A stretch of 64,000 bases of DNA from positions 1,860,001 through 1,924,000 of the forward strand of contig NZ_CP114882.2 of NCBI RefSeq assembly GCF_027474525.2, given 5' to 3'. The position numbers were made by a program, and so were the translations under genes. This document shows positions 27,144 through 35,853 of this stretch, piece after piece. Numbering within the stretch: position 1 is the first letter of the stretch; every line of letters starts with the position of its first letter. The notes beneath the pieces are model-generated. The model worked only from the letters and a program-made list of their open reading frames with translations. It searched no databases and was not told the origin of the DNA. Source of the DNA: Flavobacterium lacustre. Lineage in GTDB: Bacteria > Bacteroidota > Bacteroidia > Flavobacteriales > Flavobacteriaceae.

Positions 27144-27178
27144 AAAAAACCGTCTCAAATATTTGAGACGGTTTTTTA
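27144..27178 (-). terminator. Terminator after the 2258-aa protein gene
   Basis: A 34-base perfect palindrome (AAAAAACCGTCTCAAAT and its complement) ends in a T-run on the minus strand, 24 bases past the gene at 27202. Confidence 0.92.
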
Positions 27179-27201
27179 TTGTATTAGAAATTTAGTGCAA
27201 G

Positions 27202-30200
27202 TTATGGTATAATGATTTTTTTATTAACAACTCCTTTTGATGTTTTAATTTTAGCAATATAAACACCAGCACTATATCCTTTAATGGTTAGTTGAATGTT
27301 TTGTTGGTCTTGATTATCTACTTCCCAAGTACCTGTAGACTGACCATTAATATTATATAAAGTTACTTTTTCGACAGGTGTATCTAAAATGGTATTGTTA
27401 ATAGTAAGCACTTTCGAGTTTTGAGCATACGCTACTTTTATTTCATTAGAAGTTACCTCTTCCTCGCCAATTCCTAAAGTTTTATCAGTAAAACGAAGAG
27501 AGAAACGGGTTTTGTTTTCTCCTCGTGGAAGTACAACTTCATAAGGTTCCGTGCGAATGTCATGATATGTTTTGGTTTCGTCATCATAAAGGAAAACTAC
27601 TTGATTTTCATCAAAGTTTTCTAAACCATCGATTATAAAACTTACAGTTCCTTCTGTATTGTTTTTTACACCAATAGGATAGGAGGCTTCTTTATTGAAA
27701 TAGCCTTCCCCTTCAATAATTAATTTATTGGTTCCGTTAACCAAATACATATCATTGACTACATTATCAATGTTTTTGGCATCGTATCCATCATTAAATT
27801 CACTATTCGCTTTGTCTTCCATAAAAGCTAATACTACTTGTCTGTGAAAGATTTGATTGTAATTATTGAAGCCTAAACGGATTCTTTTATATGTATCTTT
27901 TTCAACAGGTTCTTCATTACTACTGGTCCAGTGTGCTGATTCTTTTGGTTTTGCCGGTATACGGTATAAACTTTGAGAGCCAGTTGGATTATGCTCTTTG
28001 ACAAAAGCTCTTTGACTATTTCTGAAAGTAACAGAACTTTGGGCACCAACGCCATTATCTTTACCTACTACAAAAAAACCTTGTCCCACAGGGATGTACT
28101 GGTTTGGCGCATTTTTTAACGATGTACCAGTACCACTAATAAACTTAACACCAAGAGAGCTTGGACCAACACTTCCGGAAAAATTTTTAACGGCGTAACC
28201 GCCTTGGTACTCTGCTAGATTATGGGAATTATTGGTTTGATAATGCTCCCAGAAATATAATGTTCCAGTAATTGAGGAACTATTGTCAGTGATGAATTGA
28301 TTTGCGTCAATAGCGGAAGCATATGGATTTCCGGTTAATAATAATTGTTTTGATCCAACCGTATTGCTTATTGTCCCGTTATTAGGTTTTCCTATAAAAG
28401 TTAAATTTTGTGTTCCGGATACTCCTGCTCCTTTAAGCGTGAATCCTTTTCCTGGATCTAACAATCCTGTTTCGTTAATTGCTGTCCAGTTGGCATATGC
28501 GTTTCCTAAATTATCAAATTTATATATCCAATAACGCGCTAAGCTAAACGGACTTAATGCGCCATCATATCCGCCAATCCAAGTTATAGGTCCTGGGCTT
28601 GAAGGATTTGTTCCGTCTCGTAAAATACTATCTACAGTGTATGGATTATTGTTTGACGCATTGTTTACAGGGCCTACAGGCGAACTCCAATAGTTGTAAT
28701 TAAACTTGTTGGCTTGACCTTGTTGGTCTCTTTTGATAGATCCTGCACTTGACGTATCTAAATCACTTCCTTCTGTTTGAACTAATTGTGATCTTCCCAC
28801 CAAATCAATTGTTCCGTCTAGTTTCAAATAATGGGTTACTTCAATTTTGGACCCATCAGTTTGTAACCCTGAGGTAGTTGTAGCGGTAAGTTTGCTTCCT
28901 GTTACAACCCCTACATAAAGTCCTAATACGGTTTTATCTCCTTGCGAAGTAATATTGTGAGTTATTTTTACAATATTCCAGTCAATGGTTTTACTTGCAT
29001 CTTCAATAGATTTACTATAAGGTAAATCTTGTACGGTATTGTTCATCCATGAAGTTGCGGTTTGCCACAATCCATCAGCTGCTGATTCATACGGTAGCGG
29101 AGCTGTTTGTCTGTCTACTGTAGTTAAGTTTCTTAGCGCTGCTGTAAAGTTATTATCCGAAATATCTTTTGCGTTTGTGTACGTATAGGTTGACATCGGG
29201 TAATAAGCACTTAGTTTATTCCATTGTATACTGCTAATGTCATTTAATGTGATGATACCAGGAATAATGCTTCCGTTTGTCAGAGTACCATTTTTTTGAA
29301 TTTCCTGATTTATCACATAACGGAATTGGGCTTCACTTAGGGCTACATCCCATACTCGAACTTCATCTATTGAACCATTAAATAAAGCGGTTGGATTTAC
29401 TCCGTCTGCAGCAGCAATCAAGAATGATTGGGTTGTTGAAGGCACATTAGGCATGCTAGCACTTACATTTGTTATACCATCTATATACATTTTTGCAGTT
29501 GTTCCATTATAGATTACCCCTATGTGATGCCATGTTCCTACCGGGATTACAGCGCTAGAAGTAATGGTGTGTTTTGTTGATCCTACCATCCAGCTCATCT
29601 CCGCTTTTCCGGCGGCATTAATACCTAAATCGTAACCTTCTGAAAAACCACTGTTTCTTTTTGAAAGTATAGTTTTATCAGTGCTATTTCTATTTACCCA
29701 AGCCGAAACCGTAAAGGCAGTATTTAAATTTAATACTTTACCGGCATCCAGATAATCATCTGTGCCATCAAATTTGATGCAACGTTCAAATGTTTTTTCT
29801 GGTGCAAAACCAAAAGTGATGTATTTTGTACCGTCAAAATCATAGGTCGTTTCCAGATTGGCTCCGTTTGCTTTCATTACTCGATATTCCGCAGTCGGAT
29901 CGAAATTAGGGGTACTTGATATAAACATTAAGTAATCTCCCGGGGGTGTCAGTGTTGCAGATAGCATAGTAGTAGGGATTGATACCTTTGTTGTAGGTAT
30001 GTTTCCACCTGTTTCCACTATTTTCCAAGTTCGTCCTACAGATATAAAACTTACCTCACTTACCAATGTGCTTGGCGAAGTTATTCCGGAACTTATGTTT
30101 ACTATAACTGCAGGCTGTGCAGCAAGTGTACCATGATTATTACCCCATACTAAGAATTTTTTATCTGTATCAAAGGTATTAGGGTTGGCAGTATTTGTTG

Positions 30201-33200
30201 TGTAAATATCTGTTAGTCCTATGGTTATGTCATCTGTAGTGTTGATTGATTTTGATTGTTTTTGATTTAATTTTGAGATGTCATCTCTACCGATACCGGC
30301 AATGTCAAAGTTAAAAACATCATTAGCTGTTATTCCAGTATTTCTGTTCCAAATAGTATTTCCATCAGAATTTGTGTAATTGATGGATGTACCATTAACA
30401 CCTAATGTGATTCCGTATTTTATTGCCAAATAACTTTGAATATTACTTCTTTGTGCATCAGTTGCACGGGTATCTAAAGTGATGATTTCAGCTACTCTAC
30501 CATCTAAACTACCATCCCATCCTTCGCTACGACCAATCCAATATTGGCTGTTTGTAACAGTTGCAAAACTTCCTGAATCTGATACAGAAGTGGTTAATGC
30601 ATTTGCGTTAAAGCTAAGGTTAGTGCCGTTACCTGCTGCATTATTACTTGCGTTTATGATTCCCGCTGTTGAATAACTTATATTTGTGCCTATCTGTGCA
30701 ACTCCGTAGCCATTACCCGGTCCGTTAGTCGTTCCTACTGCATAGGTCAATACCTCGTTAGTAAATCGGTTTGTGTATGCTCCATAACCAATTCCAGTTC
30801 CATCAGTTTCGTTTGTGCTTGAATTTCGATCTCCACAAAAGATATCATTACTTGCTGTTGCAGAGGTCATTGTTGCATCGGGTAACACTACGGCAAATAT
30901 ATCTCTGCTATAAAATCCTGAAGCTCCTTTCAAGTATTGTCTATTAGGATCATTATCTGTGTATACTTGTGGTGAAGTAGTATAATTATTTGTAAAATCA
31001 ACAACTGCATTAAAGTTGATGTTTGCTGTAGCATTGTTTTTATAAACAGGAGCACCAACGGCAGCTGGTTTTATGGCATTTGATCCTTTAGCTTGTGTGT
31101 TCCAAGTTGAAACGGCTGTATTGTCTGCAATGCTGGTTGTACCGTTAAGTAAATCAGCACGAAGCCATAATTGTAAAGGGGTTATAACACCACCAGGCCC
31201 TTTTGTAAGTGTTGTGTCTCCATTTCCTCTAATTGAAAAATTATACGGATTTTCGTCACTGTCATCATTTGCAATATTTATGACAGCATCCCTTGTTCCA
31301 GTACCAGACGGAGTAAAGGTTACTGTAAAAGTAGTGCTGCTTGCGCTTGCTACGGTGGCATTAGGCGCTATGGATACGCTAAAATCAGTACTATTAGCAC
31401 CAGTAAATGTTATAGCGCCCACTGCTAATGGACCTGGTCCTGTATTTTCTATGGTAAAAGTGCTTGTCTTCCCTACGCCAATTGCTGTTGAGCCAATATC
31501 GGTAAAGTCTGATGTACTTGGTGAATTATCACCATCACTAATAGTATTTGTACCTCCTTTAACGTTAATTTCAGGAGCTGGAGGCGCTGTATAGACTACT
31601 GTTATTTCGGCAAAACTTGCCGTACAAGGGGCATTGGTAATGGTCCAGCGCAATACTTGTGTTCCGTATGCAGTTACGGTAGCGGTTGAAGAACCAGCGT
31701 TAATAGCACTAAAAGAAACAGAGCCAGGTCCGGATGTTCTAGACCAAGTTCCTGTACCTGTGATTGGGGTATTTCCTCCTAAAGCATTTGAAACTAATCC
31801 TATGACAGATTGATTACTTCCTACTGTAGCCGTAGTTGGGGGTATATTTACCTCTTGTGTTTTTGAGGCCGTAGTTGTCCCACAAGAACCTCCTGTTGTG
31901 GTTAAGACTAGTGTAGCAGTTCCTGTGAAACCGGCTGGAGGAGTCCAGGTTGCTGTATTTGGTGTTGATCCTCCGTTGTTGTTAAATGTTCCTCCTGAAG
32001 TAGTTGACCAAGTTGCACCTGTTGCACTTCCTCCAAATAATCCGCCTAATGCTGCTGTAGTTCCTCCTTGGCAAATTGCTGCCAGAACACTACCTGCATT
32101 AGCAGTAGGTTCTTGAATGACTTGTGTTTTTGATGCCGTTGCTGCTGTACAAGATCCGCCTGCAGTAGTTAAAACTAAAGTAGCTGTTCCTGTAAAACCA
32201 GCTGGCGGTGTCCAGGTTGCCGTTCCTGGTGAATTTCCTGTATTGTTTGCAAATGTACCTCCTGAGGTTGTTGACCAAGTGGCACTTGTAGCAGCCCCAC
32301 CAAAAGAACCTCCTAGTCCTTCTGATGTTTCTCCTTGACAAATAGCTGTGAGTGCGCTTCCTGCATTGGCAGTAGGAGCAAGGTTTACAATTTGTGTTTT
32401 TGAGTCAGTTACTGTTCCGCAAGATCCGCCTGCAGTAGTTAAAACTAAAGTAGCTGTTCCTGTAAAGCCAGCTGGTGGTGTCCATGTTGCTGTTCCTGGT
32501 GTACTTCCTGTATTGTTTGCAAAAGATCCTCCTGAACCTGTCGACCATGTTGCGCTTGTAGCACCACCTCCATAAGTACCTCCTAAAGCAGCTGTAGTTC
32601 CTCCTTGACAAATGGCTGTAAGAGCAGTTCCTATAGTAATAGTTGGGTTTGCATTAACCACTTGTGTTTTTGATGCCGTTGCTGCTGTACAAGATCCACC
32701 TGTAGTAGTTAAAACTAAAGTAGCTGTTCCTGTAAAACTAGCCGGTGGTGTCCAGGTTGCTGCTCCCGGTGAATTTCCTGTATTGTTTGCAAATGTACCT
32801 CCTGCGGTTGTTGACCAAGTGGCACTTGTAGCAGCCCCACCAAAAGAACCTCCTAAAGCAGCTGTAGTTCCTCCTTGACAAATAGCCGTGAGTGCGCTTC
32901 CTGCATTGGCTGTTGGTAATGAGTTAACCGTTATGGTTGCAGTGTTCAATACACTAATGCTTGAACTACACCCACTTTTTGTTAAGTTGGTTATGGTAAT
33001 GCCTGTTGGGCCACTGTTGGCTATTGTGGCAGTAGTGAATGAACCTGTGCCAGCTGTGCTTACTGTCATTGAAGCTGTAAGGCCTGTAGCAGCATTTGGT
33101 GCTCCCAGATCATAAGTAACGGTGTATGTACCAGTAGGCAAATTGGCAGCAAGACCAGTAAGGTTGATTGTAGCGGTAGTTCCTGCACAAATAGCGGAAC

Positions 33201-33978
33201 TTGCTGCTGTAGATGATAAAATATATGTCGTACATGGTACTACTACCCAACTCAATATTACTTGGCCGTTTCCTCCTGATTTAGAACTTCCTCCTGCTTC
33301 ACCACGTCCACCGCCACCAGCACCTATGCCACCAGCACCAGCATCTGGCGAACCGTCAGCTGCACCTCCAACTCCACCAGTACCGTAGCCCGTTCCAGCA
33401 GTTCCTCCCTGTGTATTACCACCATTGCCGCCATTAACACCATTAGCTAATGTTGTAGCAGAGCCACCACCACCACCACCACCTTCATTATCACCACCAC
33501 CATTATTACTTCCTCTTGCATTTCCACCATTACCACCGGCAAAAGAGCTGGTAATAAAACCTGCTATTGTAGATGCTGCCCCTCCATTACCTCCAGTTCT
33601 ACCTGTTGAACTAGCCCCGCCATTGGCTGTGATGGTAGGTGTAGTGTTAATGGTAATTGTAGTGTTTTGTCCTGTAACACCTGCTGTTCCTCCTGCTCCA
33701 ACGAATATTGTTAGTATATCCCCAGCTGTAAGTCCTGTAATAGTTCCTCCTGCAAAAGCACCACCACCACCACCAGCTGCTGCTCCATTTCTATTAGAAC
33801 CACCACCACCAGCTCCCCAAGACTGAAATGTAATACTTGTTACTCCTGCAGGAACGGTAAAAGTAGATGTTCCAGATGTTGAATAGGTTTGTGGCGAGGT
33901 TTGTGAAAACCCGATAAAACCGAGAAAAAAGAAAAGTAATGTAAATAAGAATTTTGTTGGGGGCGTAGTTTTGTGCAT
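27202..33978 (-). CDS. Giant T9SS surface protein with four tandem Ig-like repeats
   Basis: The start is set at 33978, where MHKTTPPTKFLFTLLFFFLG begins a normal signal peptide; an in-frame ATG at 34056 adds 26 residues and would spoil it. The mature protein (2258 residues in all) has a Gly-rich domain (about 33-243), an Ig-like region and then four near-identical repeats of 89-90 residues (about 348-706). A choice-of-anchor-D domain (about 800-926), a DUF8202-like domain (about 927-1310), LamG (about 1393-1560), the C-terminal region shared with the 1729-residue neighbour and a type A sorting domain complete it. It is inferred to be a T9SS-exported surface adhesin. Confidence 0.88.
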   Translation of the reverse strand: MHKTTPPTKFLFTLLFFFLGFIGFSQTSPQTYSTSGTSTFTVPAGVTSITFQSWGAGGGGSNRNGAAAGGGGGAFAGGTITGLTAGDILTIFVGAGGTAGVTGQNTTITINTTPTITANGGASSTGRTGGNGGAASTIAGFITSSFAGGNGGNARGSNNGGGDNEGGGGGGGSATTLANGVNGGNGGNTQGGTAGTGYGTGGVGGAADGSPDAGAGGIGAGGGGRGEAGGSSKSGGNGQVILSWVVVPCTTYILSSTAASSAICAGTTATINLTGLAANLPTGTYTVTYDLGAPNAATGLTASMTVSTAGTGSFTTATIANSGPTGITITNLTKSGCSSSISVLNTATITVNSLPTANAGSALTAICQGGTTAALGGSFGGAATSATWSTTAGGTFANNTGNSPGAATWTPPASFTGTATLVLTTTGGSCTAATASKTQVVNANPTITIGTALTAICQGGTTAALGGTYGGGATSATWSTGSGGSFANNTGSTPGTATWTPPAGFTGTATLVLTTAGGSCGTVTDSKTQIVNLAPTANAGSALTAICQGETSEGLGGSFGGAATSATWSTTSGGTFANNTGNSPGTATWTPPAGFTGTATLVLTTAGGSCTAATASKTQVIQEPTANAGSVLAAICQGGTTAALGGLFGGSATGATWSTTSGGTFNNNGGSTPNTATWTPPAGFTGTATLVLTTTGGSCGTTTASKTQEVNIPPTTATVGSNQSVIGLVSNALGGNTPITGTGTWSRTSGPGSVSFSAINAGSSTATVTAYGTQVLRWTITNAPCTASFAEITVVYTAPPAPEINVKGGTNTISDGDNSPSTSDFTDIGSTAIGVGKTSTFTIENTGPGPLAVGAITFTGANSTDFSVSIAPNATVASASSTTFTVTFTPSGTGTRDAVINIANDDSDENPYNFSIRGNGDTTLTKGPGGVITPLQLWLRADLLNGTTSIADNTAVSTWNTQAKGSNAIKPAAVGAPVYKNNATANINFNAVVDFTNNYTTSPQVYTDNDPNRQYLKGASGFYSRDIFAVVLPDATMTSATASNDIFCGDRNSSTNETDGTGIGYGAYTNRFTNEVLTYAVGTTNGPGNGYGVAQIGTNISYSTAGIINASNNAAGNGTNLSFNANALTTSVSDSGSFATVTNSQYWIGRSEGWDGSLDGRVAEIITLDTRATDAQRSNIQSYLAIKYGITLGVNGTSINYTNSDGNTIWNRNTGITANDVFNFDIAGIGRDDISKLNQKQSKSINTTDDITIGLTDIYTTNTANPNTFDTDKKFLVWGNNHGTLAAQPAVIVNISSGITSPSTLVSEVSFISVGRTWKIVETGGNIPTTKVSIPTTMLSATLTPPGDYLMFISSTPNFDPTAEYRVMKANGANLETTYDFDGTKYITFGFAPEKTFERCIKFDGTDDYLDAGKVLNLNTAFTVSAWVNRNSTDKTILSKRNSGFSEGYDLGINAAGKAEMSWMVGSTKHTITSSAVIPVGTWHHIGVIYNGTTAKMYIDGITNVSASMPNVPSTTQSFLIAAADGVNPTALFNGSIDEVRVWDVALSEAQFRYVINQEIQKNGTLTNGSIIPGIITLNDISSIQWNKLSAYYPMSTYTYTNAKDISDNNFTAALRNLTTVDRQTAPLPYESAADGLWQTATSWMNNTVQDLPYSKSIEDASKTIDWNIVKITHNITSQGDKTVLGLYVGVVTGSKLTATTTSGLQTDGSKIEVTHYLKLDGTIDLVGRSQLVQTEGSDLDTSSAGSIKRDQQGQANKFNYNYWSSPVGPVNNASNNNPYTVDSILRDGTNPSSPGPITWIGGYDGALSPFSLARYWIYKFDNLGNAYANWTAINETGLLDPGKGFTLKGAGVSGTQNLTFIGKPNNGTISNTVGSKQLLLTGNPYASAIDANQFITDNSSSITGTLYFWEHYQTNNSHNLAEYQGGYAVKNFSGSVGPSSLGVKFISGTGTSLKNAPNQYIPVGQGFFVVGKDNGVGAQSSVTFRNSQRAFVKEHNPTGSQSLYRIPAKPKESAHWTSSNEEPVEKDTYKRIRLGFNNYNQIFHRQVVLAFMEDKANSEFNDGYDAKNIDNVVNDMYLVNGTNKLIIEGEGYFNKEASYPIGVKNNTEGTVSFIIDGLENFDENQVVFLYDDETKTYHDIRTEPYEVVLPRGENKTRFSLRFTDKTLGIGEEEVTSNEIKVAYAQNSKVLTINNTILDTPVEKVTLYNINGQSTGTWEVDNQDQQNIQLTIKGYSAGVYIAKIKTSKGVVNKKIIIP
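31860..32935 (-). repeat. Four tandem 267-270 bp coding repeats
   Basis: The landmark CTCCTTG recurs at 32064, 32331, 32601 and 32871, giving periods of 267, 270 and 270 bases. The units encode the ICQGG...TWTPPAGFTGTATLVLTT domain and are close enough at DNA level for copy-number change by recombination. Confidence 0.9.
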
Positions 33979-34551
33979 GTTTTTTTGTCGTATTGGGGCA
34001 AATATTTTTTTGGGGGCTATATCGCTTTTAAATGTATAAGGAACGTGTTGTATCAACTAAATCTATTGAATTGGTTTCTTGTGCGTTAGTACGTAATAAA
34101 AGCCAATTTTTTCATGCGCCAAATATAATTTTTTTTCTATAAAAAAACATAATTTTTAGTTTAAATTACTTTTTTTATCGACAAAGTGTTTGTTTTTATC
34201 GATTAAATGTAATTAATTCTAGATTGTTTGTTTTTTTATAAGAGGCTTTTTAGTGAGAAGTGAGTGGTGAAAAGTGAAAGGTGAGAGATGTCTATGGTTT
34301 TGGGCTTTTTTTAGGTGATTTGATGATGGAGCAAAAGGGAATGTATTTTATTTTTTAATTTTATATTGATGATTGTTAGGTAATTGAAATTTATTTTTGC
34401 TTTGTTTTCAATTATTTTTATCCAAATGAGGTTTTCCGTAAAGAACATTTTAACAAGATTTTTAGTTTTGGTTTTTATTAACGTTAAAATCTGTATTTAT
34501 GGAACAAAGGATTTCTCCATTCAATCGGGGTCCCACCTGATTTTGCTCAAT
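33979..34551. other. AT-rich gap upstream of the giant gene
   Basis: Apart from a -7 box at 34120 and a degenerate GTGAGAAGTGAGTGG-type heptad stretch at about 34253-34290, I see nothing coding here. Confidence 0.55.
34120..34127 (-). promoter_or_regulatory. Candidate -7 element of the 2258-aa protein gene
   Basis: TATATTTG on the minus strand fits the consensus and would give a leader of roughly 135 bases to the start at 33978. Confidence 0.4.
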
Positions 34552-34740
34552 AACCTAAAATTTTACCCCATAGGACGTAAAATTTTGCGTTCGGAACCTA
34601 AAATTTTAGGCTCGAGACGTAAAATTTTACCCCTTGACACGTAAAATTTTAGGTTGGTTACTTAAAATTTTACCCCCAGTGACGTAAAATTTTACGTCTG
34701 GAACCTAAAATCTTCGGTCGTTGACCTAAACGTTTAGGTT
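34552..34740. repeat. Nine-unit phased array of TAAAATTTTA palindromes
   Basis: Cores start at 34556, 34578, 34599, 34620, 34642, 34663, 34685, 34706 and 34727, so the steps are 22, 21, 21, 22, 21, 22, 21 and 21 bases, two helical turns each. Six cores are exact TAAAATTTTA; the second ends in G, the eighth is TAAAATCTTC and the last is TAAACGTTTA. Flanks alternate between CC/GG and CG, so several units are perfect 14-18 base palindromes. The array ends 60 bases before the start of the gene at 34800. A4T4 tracts in phase with the helix are known to bend DNA. Confidence 0.95.
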
Positions 34741-34799
34741 CTGCCCAATGAAATCAATGATTTCAATCTTATTTAAAAACAATTAATATTACTAATGCT

Positions 34800-35303
34800 A
34801 TGTCATTAACTAATTTAGGACGATTACACCTTACTGCTGTTCAGAAAACAGCCATCGATGCGGCTTTGACTGCTATTGAAACTCAATTGCTAACGGTAAC
34901 AGTAAATCTTACTGCCGAGGACCGTCAGAAATACGGAAGTATCAACGAAACTAACAAGCTTTTTGTGAACAAGGATCGCGAATTTTTTCAAACACAACCT
35001 TCCTTAATTTCTTCGGATGTAGACTGGGTAGAGTTTGAAGCTGATTTTCAGGACAGGACTTTTGCGGACACGCGATTAGACCGTGTGGCTACAATTACCC
35101 GATTGTTGAGTGATTTTAAAATCGTACATGATTATGATAATTACCAAGACAGCTTGACCGATTATGATTACAGCAAATACAAAGCTGGGACTAAAACTCC
35201 GGGATATACCGAAAAGGTTGCTGAGCTGAAACAGTTTTTTCCAAATACCGGTGGCGGTTCTGCAACTCAACCCGTTGCTGAGAAAGTGCAGGAAGCGGAA
35301 TAG
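34800..35303 (+). CDS. Protein of unknown function downstream of the palindrome array
   Basis: The 167-residue protein is soluble, with no signal peptide or membrane segment, and predicted mostly helical: LTAVQKTAIDAALTAIETQL at 11-30, then an acidic middle with FVNKDREFFQTQP near 55-67 and a Tyr/Asp-rich patch DYDNYQDSLTDYDYSKYK at about 115-132, ending in a Gly/Ser-rich tail. I do not recognise its family. The coding frame is clean and begins 60 bases after the phased array, so the array probably acts as its upstream region. The isolated position between two T9SS genes on the other strand suggests a stand-alone unit. Confidence 0.75.
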   Translation: MSLTNLGRLHLTAVQKTAIDAALTAIETQLLTVTVNLTAEDRQKYGSINETNKLFVNKDREFFQTQPSLISSDVDWVEFEADFQDRTFADTRLDRVATITRLLSDFKIVHDYDNYQDSLTDYDYSKYKAGTKTPGYTEKVAELKQFFPNTGGGSATQPVAEKVQEAE

Positions 35304-35318
35304 CGTTTTTTTTTTGAT

Positions 35319-35418
35319 GGTGAATAGTGAATAGTGAATAGTGAATAGTGAAAGGTGAATCGTGAGTAGTGAGTAGTGAAAGGTGAATGGTGAGTAGTTA
35401 ATCGTGAATCGTGAATGG
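35319..35418. repeat. GTGAATA heptad repeat tract
   Basis: About fourteen imperfect copies of GTGAATA/GTGAGTA in tandem follow the gene at 34800. A degenerate copy lies at about 34253-34290, on the other side of the palindrome array and gene. Such seven-base tracts are common between genes in Flavobacterium. Confidence 0.85.
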
Positions 35419-35489
35419 GCTGACTTTACTAAACACAAATGCTACATCAAACTTCTTTTTTGGCCGAAAGGCGGGAAGTAAAAAAAACG

Positions 35490-35540
35490 AAGCCGAAATT
35501 ACAAATCCAATGGTATTGGTACTGTAATTTCGGCTTTAGT
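35490..35540 (-). terminator. Long hairpin terminator
   Basis: A perfect 14-bp stem (35490-35503 with 35523-35536) with an inner CCAAT/ATTGG hairpin is followed on the minus strand by eight Ts. It ends the unit carrying the genes at 35577 and 35854. Confidence 0.85.
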
Positions 35541-35576
35541 AGTATAAAAAAGCGAAAATTTTACGCTTTTCGGTAA

Positions 35577-35801
35577 TTATTCGGTTGCTTTTTTCTGGCT
35601 GTTTCTGAAGGTGCTATAGGCAAAAATAATGCCGGCAATAATCAGGATGAATAATTTTCCGTTGATTGGGGCAGGTGATGCTTCTGCGCTTTCTAAATCG
35701 CCTGTGTCACTCTCGTCACCAACAGCATCATTGGCAAAAAGCATAAAACTAGTGAAAAAGAACAAAATGGTACTGTATGTTTTTACTAAAGTATTTTTCA
35801 T
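35577..35801 (-). CDS. Small exported single-pass membrane protein
   Basis: The 74-residue product has a signal peptide (MKNTLVKTYSTILFFFTSFMLFA), an acidic 25-residue stretch (GDESDTGDLESAEASP) and a C-terminal membrane helix (about 47-64, GKLFILIIAGIIFAYS) ending in a basic tail. I do not know a named family; short proteins of this design often lie beside T9SS-cargo genes in Flavobacteria. It follows the M14 carboxypeptidase gene after 52 bases on the same strand and shares its terminator. Confidence 0.7.
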   Translation of the reverse strand: MKNTLVKTYSTILFFFTSFMLFANDAVGDESDTGDLESAEASPAPINGKLFILIIAGIIFAYSTFRNSQKKATE

Positions 35802-35853
35802 TTTTAATTTTTTAGGGGCTAATAAGATGTGTTTTTATGATTGGGCAGCCAGT

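Noticed and set aside
33425..33826. Proline-rich plus-strand reading frame
   Set aside because: It is antisense of the Gly-rich domain of the 2258-residue protein, with no start context or family.
33979..34056. N-terminal extension of the 2258-aa protein
   Set aside because: Twenty-six extra residues from the ATG at 34056 would precede a complete signal peptide; the ATG at 33978 is the better start.
34552..34740. CRISPR array
   Set aside because: The units are 10-base palindromic cores with steps of 21-22 bases, too short for repeat and spacer, and no cas gene is present.
35076..35438. Minus-strand reading frame rich in SLFTIHYSLFTI repeats
   Set aside because: It is the translation of the GTGAATA heptad tract and overlaps a better gene on the other strand.
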